Of a DNA stretch of 64,000 nt, positions 1 to 8,711 are shown in pieces; positions within the stretch are counted from its first letter, which is position 1; each line of letters opens with the position of its first letter. The position numbers were made by a program, and so were the translations under genes. This stretch comes from Syntrophales bacterium (GTDB lineage Bacteria > Desulfobacterota > Syntrophia > Syntrophales > UBA2210). Location of the stretch: contig JALOBE010000005.1 of assembly GCA_023228425.1 (NCBI GenBank), positions 48,772-112,771 of the forward strand, given 5' to 3'. Under the pieces are notes generated by a model. That model saw only the letters and a list, made by a program, of their open reading frames with translations, was not told the DNA's origin and did no database searches.

Positions 1-2
1 TT

Positions 3-614
3 CTCAGCGGACTAAACGAGATGGAAAAATATGAAGGACTTCTGTCAAATAAGGACAAAAGGGAGAGCAATTTGATTGGCAGCGAGAGAAATCGTCGGCT
101 TTTTGTCGCTGGGAGGGGTGTTCTGCGGACCCTGTTAGGCGAGTACATTCATGTAAGGCCGCAAAACGTTGAGATAGAAATAGATATCCGTGGCCATCAA
201 AAGCTCTCTGAGTCTGTGAATAACGACGCTCTGTCCTTCAATCTTACACACTCAGGTAACATAATCCTTTGCGCCTTTGCGCGACAAGTCTCGCTCGGTG
301 TTGATGTTCAGTATGCCTACAAGGTGCCGGTTTGTGCCGACGCAGTGTTATCACGAGATGAAATACGACTTATCGCCCAGACGCCGGAATCGTTACAGAC
401 TGAAATGTTTCTGAGAATATGGACTCTGAAGGAGGCCTTTTTAAAAGCAACATCCCGAGGGCTTGAAGCCATCGATAGCGTTTCGGTTGTGCGGGGATGG
501 AATTCGTCGACTCTGACAATCGAGACAAGGGGAACCCAAGCCTTCAGGGAATTTGAACTCTTCACATTCATACCCGGACTGAATTATTTTGCAACAGTGG
601 TGGCAGGTTGGTGA
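3..614 (+). CDS. 4'-phosphopantetheinyl transferase, Sfp type (5' end probably outside window)
   Basis: This enzyme would move the phosphopantetheine arm of CoA onto a carrier protein. Sfp-family motifs are visible: FNLTHSG followed by a GVDVQ segment (Mg/CoA-binding Asp), and the WTLKEAFLKATSRGL helix containing the W-x-x-K-E-A-x-x-K signature. The first ATG is at 21, but the frame is open to the window edge and the N-terminal part before FVAGRG is shorter than usual, so the gene probably starts upstream. It is followed by an enoyl-ACP-reductase-like SDR and two envelope proteins, which suggests a local carrier-protein-dependent lipid or polyketide pathway. Confidence 0.85.
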   Translation, partial: LSGLNEMEKYEGLLSNKDKRESNLIGSERNRRLFVAGRGVLRTLLGEYIHVRPQNVEIEIDIRGHQKLSESVNNDALSFNLTHSGNIILCAFARQVSLGVDVQYAYKVPVCADAVLSRDEIRLIAQTPESLQTEMFLRIWTLKEAFLKATSRGLEAIDSVSVVRGWNSSTLTIETRGTQAFREFELFTFIPGLNYFATVVAGW

Positions 615-701
615 AGCACTGAAAATGATCTTGGAATTGTTACAAGACAGGAGTTTGGCGTCATGATTTAATCAACAGAGAACAGAAGAGAGGATGGGAC
701 T

Positions 702-1466
702 ATGAAAACCATAGAAGGACTTGAAGGAAAGGTAGCTCTGATTACCGGTAGTTCCCGAGGAATAGGTGCTGCCATTGCGGATAAATTCTCAATCCATGGG
801 GCCGACGTGGTTATCCATCATCGCAGCGGCCGGGGCAAGGGTGCCAGCATGGCAAAAGCAGCAACTCAACGAATACGCGATCGAGGAGGAGTAGCTGAAG
901 AATACATCGCCGACATATCAGTTGAGCGGGAAGTAGATGGCATGTTTAGCTTTGTGGCGAAACGTTTCGGCAAGGTGGACATACTTGTTCTCAATGCTGC
1001 AAATGCGGTGTTCAAGGAATTTAAAATCATGACCACAAGAGACTGGGATGTCCTCATAAACACCAATGTGATGGGAAATATCAACTGTGTCAGGAGGGCA
1101 CTACCTCTTATGTGTGAAGGAGGAAATATCGTTTTTATCTCTAGCATGGGGAGTCGAATTCCAATGAAACGATATCCTCTTGGGCCCATGAAGGCTGCTC
1201 TTGAAAGCTTTGTCCGGCTTTGGGCGCTCGAATTCTTCCCACGAAAAATACGTGTTAATGCCATTTGTGGCGGTCTTGCCAATACTGACAGTATTCGTGC
1301 GGTAGGTCCGCTTTTATCCTCTTCAGCAATGTTACATCACGAGTTTCTTGTTCAGCCTGAGGAGATTGCCTCGGTTGCTGTGTTCCTTTGTTCGGCGGAT
1401 GCTGTAGCTGTCACAGGTGAAATTATCACCGTCGACAAGGGGCAATCGTTTGCATCATACCAATGA
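702..1466 (+). CDS. SDR oxidoreductase, FabI/FabL-like enoyl-ACP reductase
   Basis: This is a short-chain dehydrogenase of 254 residues. The nucleotide-binding motif GSSRGIGAAIA lies near the N-terminus, followed by LVLNAAN, and the catalytic region has Tyr and Lys in RYPLGPMKAALE. The GPMKAALE context and the later IRVNAICGG segment resemble enoyl-ACP reductases (FabI/FabL) more than classical SDRs. The Tyr-to-Lys spacing is five residues, one fewer than the Y-x6-K usual in FabI/FabL. The stop overlaps the next frame by ATGA, consistent with co-transcription with the preceding phosphopantetheinyl transferase and the following envelope protein. The specific substrate cannot be told from sequence. 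Confidence 0.8.
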   Translation: MKTIEGLEGKVALITGSSRGIGAAIADKFSIHGADVVIHHRSGRGKGASMAKAATQRIRDRGGVAEEYIADISVEREVDGMFSFVAKRFGKVDILVLNAANAVFKEFKIMTTRDWDVLINTNVMGNINCVRRALPLMCEGGNIVFISSMGSRIPMKRYPLGPMKAALESFVRLWALEFFPRKIRVNAICGGLANTDSIRAVGPLLSSSAMLHHEFLVQPEEIASVAVFLCSADAVAVTGEIITVDKGQSFASYQ

Positions 1467-1501
1467 TAGGCCACTGTTTCTCCAGTAATGGTCCGGTGAG
1501 A

Positions 1502-2359
1502 ATGAAAGAAAAAAATATTACAAAAACACTGATTATCAGTACTCTGATCCCTGTTATACTTATTTTGCTGTTTCCCTTGCCGCGCTTCCCGAAACATGCT
1601 GTATCTGCTGGCAATGAAAATGAGTATGTTGTTGGGAGTTATAAGCTGGAACAGCCGGACAGGCAGGCCCACGAAATCATCATCAGGGCCGACAGGGTCC
1701 GCTCTCCCCGGGATTCTTTCTGTTACCGTCTGCATCTCATTGAATATAAGGATGACGAAGTTGTTCAGGAGCAGCTCTTGGCTGTTAACGTTCGCTTCAT
1801 TCTGCCGACACCGGATGTCCCCGGAGACGCAAAGGCCTTGGTGAGATTCCTCGAGCCGCGGGAGCTTCGAAACGATAAAATGTTGGCTGTCTATGATCAG
1901 CTCTGGTACTTCACGCCCAAAGCCCGTAATCCGGTCAGGATCTCAAGACAACAACGTTTAATAGGTCAGGTTTCTAATGGTGATATTGTTGCAGCCGATC
2001 TTCATTATTCCTACCAGTCTACATTAGTCGGAGAAGATTGGCTGGAGGAAAAAAAGTGCTACAGACTTGAATTGGTAAGAAGATGGGACTTTGTTACATA
2101 TCCAAAGATAATTTATTGGGTGGCACAGGAAAGCTATTATCCTATGATGGCCGAGTTTTATTCCTCCTCTGATCGGCTGATGAAACGAGCCATCTACAAG
2201 GATTTCAAGGAGTCTCTCGGAGCAGTTCGCCCTCATGAAATCATTATAGAAGAGGGTCTCATCAGAGGAAGCTATACCAGAATGCTCTTCAGCGGTGCTA
2301 CATTCCAGGATCTTCCTGACGCCTATTATCAGCCGTCATATCTCGAACGGATACGATAA
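1502..2359 (+). CDS. Outer-membrane lipoprotein-sorting (LolA-like fold) protein
   Basis: I place the start at 1502, so the protein begins MKEKNITKTLIIST and has an N-terminal hydrophobic signal segment; an upstream in-frame ATG at 1463 overlaps the SDR stop. The body resembles the 'outer membrane lipoprotein-sorting protein' family: LWYFTPKARNPVRIS, then LEEKKCYRLELVRR, then YYPMMAEFYSSSDRLMKRAIYKDF. Such proteins are thought to hold a lipid in a LolA/LppX-type beta cup in the periplasm. Placement behind the phosphopantetheinyl transferase and SDR suggests transport of the lipid made by the locus; that is an inference. Confidence 0.7.
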   Translation: MKEKNITKTLIISTLIPVILILLFPLPRFPKHAVSAGNENEYVVGSYKLEQPDRQAHEIIIRADRVRSPRDSFCYRLHLIEYKDDEVVQEQLLAVNVRFILPTPDVPGDAKALVRFLEPRELRNDKMLAVYDQLWYFTPKARNPVRISRQQRLIGQVSNGDIVAADLHYSYQSTLVGEDWLEEKKCYRLELVRRWDFVTYPKIIYWVAQESYYPMMAEFYSSSDRLMKRAIYKDFKESLGAVRPHEIIIEEGLIRGSYTRMLFSGATFQDLPDAYYQPSYLERIR

Positions 2360-2400
2360 AGCTTGGGGAAACAATAAAGAAATCGGGAACACAGGAAAGA

Positions 2401-3207
2401 ATGAGAATAATACTGGCAATTATTGTGATCTTGGCACTGGGTGCTCCTTTTCCGGGAGGGGCAGTTGAGATGAAGCAAGGTCAGGTGGAAGACCAGGATT
2501 TTATAATAGAATCTCTTGATGGGTTGATCAGTAAAGCGCGGATCCGAATGGAAAACGTCACTGACTATAGCTGCACCATCTACAAGCGAGAGTACATAAA
2601 GGGGAGACTGCTACCACTGGAAATCATTGAGATCAAGTTCATGAGGCCTTTCTCGCTCTATATGAAATGGGTTGAAGGCAGATTGCAGGGCAGGGAACTT
2701 ATCTGCCGCAAGGGATGGAATGACAACAAGATAATGGTTCACGACGGTGGGCGGTTTAAGAAGAAATTCGTCGTAAATATTGATCCTGACAGTGCGATGG
2801 CTATGAAAGACAACCGCCACAGCGTTCATGAAATGGATATCGGGTACGTCATCAATCTTTTTGCACGTGACATAATGATCATTAAAGAGGACCCCGCTCG
2901 TGAAACAATTGTGACTAACCTGGGAATGAGGGTTGTGTATGGGCAGGAAAGTATGTGTTTTGAAACAATAATGCCGAAAGATCGATATCCGGAATTGTAT
3001 GCGCGCAAAACTTTTGTCTGTTATGACATACATGAATCCATTCCCACTTGGGTGCAGGTGTGGGATATAGAGGACGGCATACTCCGTCTTGTGGAAGACT
3101 ACAGATACGCTGATGTACGTTTGAATAGGGGTTTAACACCCTGGGATTTCGACCCACAAAATCCCGACTATGAATTTGTGCGCCGTGCATGGCGCACAGC
3201 GCCTTGA
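2401..3207 (+). CDS. DUF1571-type exported protein
   Basis: The protein has 268 residues with an N-terminal signal segment (MRIILAIIVILALGA). The middle contains NVTDYSCTIYKREYIKGRL and KFMRPFSLYMKW, which I recognise as the pattern of DUF1571 proteins: a secreted, probably LolA-like fold of unknown function. It lies 41 bases after the preceding lipoprotein-sorting-like gene and is likely in the same operon. The tandem of two LolA-like periplasmic proteins suggests lipid handling at the envelope, but no function is established. Confidence 0.65.
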   Translation: MRIILAIIVILALGAPFPGGAVEMKQGQVEDQDFIIESLDGLISKARIRMENVTDYSCTIYKREYIKGRLLPLEIIEIKFMRPFSLYMKWVEGRLQGRELICRKGWNDNKIMVHDGGRFKKKFVVNIDPDSAMAMKDNRHSVHEMDIGYVINLFARDIMIIKEDPARETIVTNLGMRVVYGQESMCFETIMPKDRYPELYARKTFVCYDIHESIPTWVQVWDIEDGILRLVEDYRYADVRLNRGLTPWDFDPQNPDYEFVRRAWRTAP

Positions 3208-3253
3208 CAGGCGTTGTTTCGGTCACTGTGGGGGTTCCATAGGGGTGACCGAA

Positions 3254-3355
3254 TGACGGAAAAAACGGTGAAGCCGTCCGATCGGGTCGGGGTTTTCAAT
3301 CAATTGATAGGGAACATAAGAAAAATGATCGAGGAAACCCGGGCAGCCATGCCCC
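3254..3355 (+). other. Possible gene remnant (DUF1016-like N-terminus), otherwise non-coding spacer
   Basis: The 322-base gap between 3208 and 3529 holds a short open stretch reading VFNQLIGNIRKMIEETRAAM, which resembles the first helix of DUF1016/YhcG-type proteins. It is followed by a fragment of the dispersed repeat motif TACGAAGCCGTCA near 3398. No complete gene is supported. Confidence 0.2.
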
Positions 3356-3529
3356 GAGTACCGGGCGATTGCGCGCAACACGGCATCCGGACCGTTACGA
3401 AGCCGTCATTCTTTCACGAGGCGTCCATCTTCTGAACTGCGTTGCTTACGTTACCATCAATGTGGTCGGTTTCGGCCGGCAGGATTATTGTTTTTATCGT
3501 CGGGTATTCTCTTCGCAGTTACGATACTG

Positions 3530-5230
3530 CTATTTGTCTCTTGGGAAGGGCCAGGCCATGATTCCACCTTCCATCACCTTCACGTTTTTCCATCCGTTGC
3601 CTTCCAGGGCCAGTGCTGCTTCGTAGCCGCGAAGCGAAATCTTACAGAAACAGATTATTTCTTTGTTCTTGTCTTGCGGCAGTTCATTGAGCCGTCTACG
3701 CAGGGCTCCCAGTGGGATCAGCGTCTCGCCTATGCCCAGGCGCATTTCCTCGAATTCTTCAGGTTCACGTACGTCGATGAGAAAGGGTTTTTCACCTGCT
3801 TTGTACTTTTCGTAGACGTCTCTGCAGCTGACACCTTTCATGCGGCCTTTCATTTTATTTTGCATGATGTGCGCCGTGGCGATGAAATGATCTATCGCCA
3901 ATGAAAAGGGCGGCGCGTAGGGAAGATCGGCATTGATCAAGTCTTCAACTGTCAACGATCCCTGGATAGCCATCGCCCACTGGGCGATCTGCTTGGCGAC
4001 ATTTCCCGGGCCTATGCACTGTGCGCCCAGTACGCGTCCTGTTTTGATATCCGCCGTAAGCTTGGTGACAAGGAGCTTACCTTCCATAAAACCGGGTTTA
4101 TCGGGACTCGCGTTGATCACGGTGATACTATCTTTATATTCCTGTCGCCTTGCCGCTGTTTCGGAAAGACCCGTAGATCCCGCTCCATAATCGAAAACCT
4201 TGCAGATACCGGTCTGAATTGTTCCGGGAAAAGTGACGCAGTTTGTCGAGGCGGCGTTTTCACCGGCCACGCGACCCTGGAGATTGGCCAAGTCACCGTA
4301 CGGCGCGTGTACCTTCCTGCCGGTGATGCGGTTGACGGTTTCCACACAATCACCGGCGGCGTAAATATCAGGATCGGAGGTCTGCATACATTCGTTTACG
4401 TCGATACCGCCCAGTTCGCCGATTTTGAGACCCGCTTCTTTCGCAAGTTTTACATTGGGCCGCACACCGATGGCGACAACCGCCAGTTCGCAGGGCAACT
4501 CGGTGCCGTTTTCCAGTTTGATACCCACCAGTTTCCCGTTTTCTCCCAGGAAAGCGGCAATGCCGTTTTCGGTTATGACATTCGCGCCTTTGCTACGGAC
4601 ATGATTTTCCACGAGCTTGGCCAGTTCCCAATCCAAAAAAGTCAGAAGCTGCGGCAAAAGCTCGATGACGGTAATTTCGATACCTGCCAGCTGCAGTGCT
4701 TCGCAGGTCTCGATGCCGATCAATCCCCCGCCGATCACGACGGCTTTTTTGATTTTTCCTTCGTCGCGGATGTTCCTCAGAAAATCAGCATCTTTCATGG
4801 ACTGCAGCGTTGTGATTCCCTCAAGGTCCACACCCGGTACCGGCGGCATGCGGGGCACGGCACCGGTCGCGATCACAAGTTTGTCGTAGGGCATTGTGCC
4901 GGTTTCACCGTTTATCAGATTCCTGAACGACACGATTTTGTTTTTCCGGTCAATAGCCGTGACTTCCGTATTCACGTGCGCTTCAATGTCCTTGGCGTTG
5001 AGATAGAACATGGGATTACGCACCAATCCCGCCGGTGTGCATAAAAGCTGGTTGCGGTCATCAAAAAAACCGCCCACATAATAGGGGTAACCGCAGGACG
5101 CCATGGAGAGATCCGCTTCCTTCTGCAAGATGATCACATGGGCGTCATTGTCGATCCGGCGGGCCTTGGCCGCCGCCTTGGGACCGGCTGCCGACCCACC
5201 GATCACGAGAATTTTTCTTTGCTCTTTCAT
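3530..5230 (-). CDS. FAD-dependent CoA-disulfide/persulfide reductase with C-terminal rhodanese domain
   Basis: The 566-residue protein has the FAD dinucleotide fold at residues 8-20 (VIGGSAAGPKAA), the redox Cys46 in SMASCGYPYYVGG, a second NAD-binding fold (VVIGGGLIGIE), the FAD motif IYAAGDC, and a C-terminal rhodanese domain from about residue 460 with active-site loop C529-KISLR. This matches the CoA-disulfide reductase / NADH-dependent persulfide reductase group, which reduces polysulfide, CoA-persulfide or disulfide using NAD(P)H. It is a cytoplasmic enzyme likely involved in sulfur-redox or thiol balance. It appears monocistronic, convergent with the DUF1571 operon. Substrate preference among these disulfides is not decidable here. 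Confidence 0.88.
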   Translation of the reverse strand: MKEQRKILVIGGSAAGPKAAAKARRIDNDAHVIILQKEADLSMASCGYPYYVGGFFDDRNQLLCTPAGLVRNPMFYLNAKDIEAHVNTEVTAIDRKNKIVSFRNLINGETGTMPYDKLVIATGAVPRMPPVPGVDLEGITTLQSMKDADFLRNIRDEGKIKKAVVIGGGLIGIETCEALQLAGIEITVIELLPQLLTFLDWELAKLVENHVRSKGANVITENGIAAFLGENGKLVGIKLENGTELPCELAVVAIGVRPNVKLAKEAGLKIGELGGIDVNECMQTSDPDIYAAGDCVETVNRITGRKVHAPYGDLANLQGRVAGENAASTNCVTFPGTIQTGICKVFDYGAGSTGLSETAARRQEYKDSITVINASPDKPGFMEGKLLVTKLTADIKTGRVLGAQCIGPGNVAKQIAQWAMAIQGSLTVEDLINADLPYAPPFSLAIDHFIATAHIMQNKMKGRMKGVSCRDVYEKYKAGEKPFLIDVREPEEFEEMRLGIGETLIPLGALRRRLNELPQDKNKEIICFCKISLRGYEAALALEGNGWKNVKVMEGGIMAWPFPRDK

Positions 5231-5273
5231 GGCACACTCCTTCGAAATTTATGAGGTATTATAATGTTATTTT

Positions 5274-5399
5274 TCAATCTGCGACACAGATTTCTTCCCC
5301 ATCGATGAACACAAAGGCCATTACGGAAAACATGACTAAAGAGAGGCAAAAGATCAGCAAAATCAGTGCGTAGTATTTTAAAAAAGCCACTATGTCCAT
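5274..5399 (-). CDS. Small membrane protein, 41 residues (tentative)
   Basis: The ORF begins MDIVAFLKYYALILLIFC and continues with a hydrophobic stretch long enough for one transmembrane helix, ending in an acidic tail (DGEEICVAD). It sits upstream of the disulfide reductase on the same strand and next to a dispersed repeat. No clear Shine-Dalgarno sequence is visible before the ATG, so expression is uncertain. I do not recognise a family. Confidence 0.3.
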   Translation of the reverse strand: MDIVAFLKYYALILLIFCLSLVMFSVMAFVFIDGEEICVAD

Positions 5400-5439
5400 G
5401 ATGATATATGAGGGGTCTGGAAATGACGACAATGTCCCG

Positions 5440-5545
5440 AGACCTTTATCGATTTTGTCATTTCGACCGCAGGGAGAAATCTTGCAACATATCGATATTA
5501 AAGAAAGATTTCTCGTCACGATGCTCCTCGAAATGACAAACCGGC
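5440..5545. repeat. GTCATTTCGA inverted-repeat element, copy 1
   Basis: An intergenic inverted repeat whose core 5457-5537 starts GTCATTTCGACC and ends GAAATGAC, with an internal complementary pair GAGAAATCTT/AGATTTCTC. A near-identical copy lies at 42,816-42,930 and a diverged one at 27,970-28,046. Confidence 0.85.
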
Positions 5546-5972
5546 TCTCGTCTCCAAAAGACCGCCTCAGTGACACCGGTGCCGGGGTAACGCCAAGCGT
5601 TTTGTGTCACCTCTGCAAGAAAAGGTGTACCTGTTTGTTGTTTCATGTTTTCATGGGCGAACACGGCGTAGAGGGTTCGTTCCATGCTGGTTGTATCGGC
5701 GAACACTCCCATGGGTCTGGTCCGGTGCCGGTTATGCCTTGACACGGATAAACCGTGTTCCTATACTCCAGACAATCAAAAGTTCATCGATAGCTTCCGG
5801 TTTGGGCAGAAATCCGGTTTATTTTCCGTGTCGGCATCCTCAATATCGCATGAGGGGGTCATATAAATCCTTGTGGGGTACGTGGAAAAACGTTCTATCC
5901 ATGTGCTTTAATATAATTGAATGATTTCATGTTGTTACATTATTAGGGAGCCGTGCGGTACGTGGTGTATTC

Positions 5973-6617
5973 ATGACAGTCAAAGCATTTTGGGAAGATC
6001 CCTATGCCACTTCACACAGATCGTATGTGTCTTCTGTCGAAGGTCGCGAAGTTGAACTGGAATCGACAATTTTCTTTGCGTTCTCCGGCGGCCAGGAGAG
6101 CGATCAAGGAACAATCGACGGGATTCCTGTCATTGCAGCCGGAAGGGACGGACTACAGATAAAGTATACCCTCCCTCACGATCACGGACTTGTTGTTGGT
6201 CAGCCTGTACAGGTAGATATTGATTGGGATCGGCGCTACCGGTTGATGCGCCTTCATTTCGCCGCAGAGTTGATTCTTGAGCTTGTTTACAAAGAATGGG
6301 GGGAAGTCCCTAAAATAGGCGCGCACATAGGACGAGACAAGGCTCGCATCGACTTCGCGTTGACGGAAAATATAACCCCGCACCTCTTGCCTCTTTCAGA
6401 AAAAGCCAACGAAATCATTTCCCTGAACCTGGATATTAGAACAGGGTTCGATGATGTTCAGAATGAGCGGAGATACTGGGAAATCAATGGCTTCTCGAAA
6501 GTTCCCTGCGGAGGGACGCATGTCAGATCTACAGGAGAGATTGGCCCGATCAGACTCAAGAGAAACAACATCGGCAGGGGCAAGGAACGCATTGAAATTT
6601 TTCTCTGCGAGCGGTGA
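5973..6617 (+). CDS. Alanyl-tRNA editing protein (AlaX-like)
   Basis: The 214-residue protein resembles the editing domain of alanyl-tRNA synthetase, which hydrolyses mischarged Ser- or Gly-tRNA(Ala). It has the FAFSGGQESDQG loop (residues 36-47) in place of the usual YPxGGGQ..D.G, the RLHFAAEL helix, and CGGTHVRSTGEIG near the C-terminus with the zinc ligands Cys and His. The usual HTAxH zinc motif reads H95-F-A-A-E99, so the second His is replaced by Glu. It is probably a variant AlaX subfamily; loss of activity cannot be excluded. A methyltransferase gene follows on the same strand. Confidence 0.78.
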   Translation: MTVKAFWEDPYATSHRSYVSSVEGREVELESTIFFAFSGGQESDQGTIDGIPVIAAGRDGLQIKYTLPHDHGLVVGQPVQVDIDWDRRYRLMRLHFAAELILELVYKEWGEVPKIGAHIGRDKARIDFALTENITPHLLPLSEKANEIISLNLDIRTGFDDVQNERRYWEINGFSKVPCGGTHVRSTGEIGPIRLKRNNIGRGKERIEIFLCER

Positions 6618-6779
6618 AACACACATCTAGAGCGATCTTACCGCCTGCACTCTGTCCAATCTCGCGGGCCGGCGGTCCACCGGGGATTTCGAAGCATCCT
6701 GTGGGAATTGCCCGTATCGCAGTGGGCATTGACGCGATTGTCGCCTTGTGCTTTCAGGCGGCGCGATGGGGGACAGGAG

Positions 6780-7421
6780 ATGAAAGATATTGGAAATATT
6801 GACGATCGTTATCTTGATGCATGCCGGGAAGTGTTCTGGCAAAAGGTCTTCCAGCATGAACTCGAGTATCTTGCCTTGCACCTGAAAGGCTGCCGGGATG
6901 TTCTGAGTATCGGTTGTGGTCCGGCGGTTATAGAAGGCGGATTGGCCGCACTGGGCTTTAATGTCACGGGGGTTGATGTATCGCGGGAGGCCCTGAACTG
7001 CGCGCCGGACAATGTCAGAACCGTTGTCGCCCGAGCGGAAGACATGTCGTTTCCGGATAGCTCCTTCGATGCCGCGATTTATGTCGCCTCACTTCAGTTT
7101 GTCGGTGACTATCGTGCAGCGCTGGAAAGGACGACCCGTGTTCTGCGTCCTCACGGCAGGATTATCATCATGCTTCTCAACACCGAATCGGACTTTGTGA
7201 AAAAAAAGTCTCGTGATCCGGACTCATATATGCACATGATCAAACACAGAGACGTGCGAGAGATCGAAGATGTGATTGCCGAGAAATACAGCATTACGAC
7301 GGAATATTTTCTTGGCGTGAAGGACGATGCCATATTCGAAAGCAAAGATGCGAATGGCGCGGCTTTGTACATCATCCGGGGGACAATCCGGTCGTCACTG
7401 GCGGGGAACAGGTCTTTGTGA
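6780..7421 (+). CDS. Class I SAM-dependent methyltransferase
   Basis: A methyltransferase of the Methyltransf_11 type. Motif I is VLSIGCGPAVIEGGLAALG, followed by VTGVDVSREAL and the acidic SFDAAIYVASLQFV segment. I choose the start at 6780 (MKDIGNIDDRY), which follows a purine-rich GGGGGACAGGAG; an ATG at 6708 is in frame but adds an unsupported N-terminus. The substrate is unknown. Confidence 0.75.
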   Translation: MKDIGNIDDRYLDACREVFWQKVFQHELEYLALHLKGCRDVLSIGCGPAVIEGGLAALGFNVTGVDVSREALNCAPDNVRTVVARAEDMSFPDSSFDAAIYVASLQFVGDYRAALERTTRVLRPHGRIIIMLLNTESDFVKKKSRDPDSYMHMIKHRDVREIEDVIAEKYSITTEYFLGVKDDAIFESKDANGAALYIIRGTIRSSLAGNRSL

Positions 7422-7446
7422 AATACGATAGAGAAGGAGATTGCTG

Positions 7447-7506
7447 ATGAAACTTGGTCTGACCGTCACTCAAACCGATCCGGCAACGGTCTTTCTTTTA
7501 CCTTAG
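7447..7506 (+). pseudogene. DsrE-family remnant (19 codons)
   Basis: A well-placed ribosome binding site (GAAGGAG) precedes an ORF reading MKLGLTVTQTDPATVFLLP. The beginning matches the start of small DsrE-family proteins (MKLG..VT.TDPETV), and the last residues look like the later VFLL strand of the same fold, as though an internal deletion joined strand 1 to strand 2 and then met a stop. It abuts the end of the convergent etfA gene, overlapping it by four bases. Confidence 0.4.
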
Positions 7507-8702
7507 CGCCGCAGCTTTTCCCTGAATTGCTCCGCCAGTTCCGGGACAACCTCGAACAGATCACCCACGATGCCGTAATCGGCGACAGTGAAGATGGGAG
7601 CTTTGGGGTCTTTGTTGACGGCGACGATGATCCTCGATGTCTTCATGCCGGCCAGATGCTGCATTTGGCCGGATATGCCGCAGGCGACATACAGGTCGGG
7701 ATGCACGGTCCGTCCTGTCTGGCCCACTTGGTGGGCGTACGATATCCACCCCCTGTCAACGGCGGAGCGGGATGCCCCCACGGCACCGCCCAGGGCGTCG
7801 GCCAACAGGCGGATCGTTTTAAAGCCCTCCGGCCCGCCGACACCACCGCCGCCGGAGACGATGATTCGGGCATCGGCCAGGCTGACCTCCTCTTTTTCCA
7901 GGATAGAGTCGACCACTCGGGTCGTTATATCCTCCTCTTTCAGGACTGCCTTCACGGCGACGACCTGTCCCCGACGGTTCGGGTCCGCAACGGGCATTTC
8001 AGCGACATGTTGCCGCATGGTAGCCATCTGCGGTCGGTGATAGGGGCAGACGATGGCGGCCATGATGTTGCCGCCGAAGGCCGGCCGGGTCTGCAGCAAC
8101 AAGCCCGTCTCGGGATCGATTTCCAGGCCGGTGCAGTCCGCGGTGAGGCCGGTGTGGAGAATCGAGGCCACGGAACCGGCAAGGTCGCGGCCTCGCGAGC
8201 TGGCACCGAGGATAAGCGCCTCCGGCTTGTACTCCTGCACCAGGTCGATCAGGACCCTGGCGTAAGGGGCCGTCCTGTAAACGGCGAGAGTGGGGTCGTC
8301 CACATGGAAGACGCGGTCCGCCCCGTATGAGATCGCCTTTTCGACGATATGGCCCACTTCGTGTCCCATGACGCACGCTGTCAACGGGACGCCCCGCCGG
8401 TCGGCCAGTATCCGTCCCTGGCCCAGCATCTCTATGGAGATGCCGCCCAGTTCCCCGCGAAACTGTTCCACCCAAACCCATATGCCGCTGTAGGCGGTCA
8501 GGTCTATGGTAAGCTCCGGTTCCTGCTCTTTGAGCAGGCTCAGGGCATGCATGGGGCAGGAAAGGAGGCACGCGCCGCAGGCCGTGCAGGCGTCGCTGAC
8601 CTCTATTACGCCATCCACCATGCTGAGGGCCCCGAAGGGGCAGGCATCGACACAGGCTCCACAGCCGGCGCACTTGTCTTGATCAATTTTCAGCAGAGCC
8701 AT
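7503..8702 (-). CDS. etfA: Electron transfer flavoprotein alpha subunit with N-terminal 2[4Fe-4S] ferredoxin domain
   Basis: The alpha subunit of the heterodimeric flavoprotein that carries electrons between acyl-CoA dehydrogenases and other redox partners. Residues 1-60 form a ferredoxin domain with Cys11-x2-Cys14-x2-Cys17-x3-Cys21 and Cys39-x2-Cys42-x2-Cys45-x3-Cys49. The ETF alpha domain follows, with the FAD-binding region VSGGGGVGGPEGF, SRSAVDRGWI and QVGQTGRTVHPDLYVACGISGQMQH. The ferredoxin extension is common in anaerobic deltaproteobacteria and Clostridia. The gene lies 9 bases after etfB and is surely co-transcribed with it. Confidence 0.95.
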   Translation of the reverse strand: MALLKIDQDKCAGCGACVDACPFGALSMVDGVIEVSDACTACGACLLSCPMHALSLLKEQEPELTIDLTAYSGIWVWVEQFRGELGGISIEMLGQGRILADRRGVPLTACVMGHEVGHIVEKAISYGADRVFHVDDPTLAVYRTAPYARVLIDLVQEYKPEALILGASSRGRDLAGSVASILHTGLTADCTGLEIDPETGLLLQTRPAFGGNIMAAIVCPYHRPQMATMRQHVAEMPVADPNRRGQVVAVKAVLKEEDITTRVVDSILEKEEVSLADARIIVSGGGGVGGPEGFKTIRLLADALGGAVGASRSAVDRGWISYAHQVGQTGRTVHPDLYVACGISGQMQHLAGMKTSRIIVAVNKDPKAPIFTVADYGIVGDLFEVVPELAEQFREKLRR

Positions 8703-8711
8703 TCCATTTCC

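Noticed and set aside
4307..5044. A 245-codon open frame on the + strand
   Set aside because: It is antisense to the disulfide reductase, whose FAD and NAD motifs are all intact.
8001..8700. Possible CRISPR or other short regular repeats anywhere in the window
   Set aside because: No array of regularly spaced identical repeats was seen; the dispersed repeats are long, few and widely separated.
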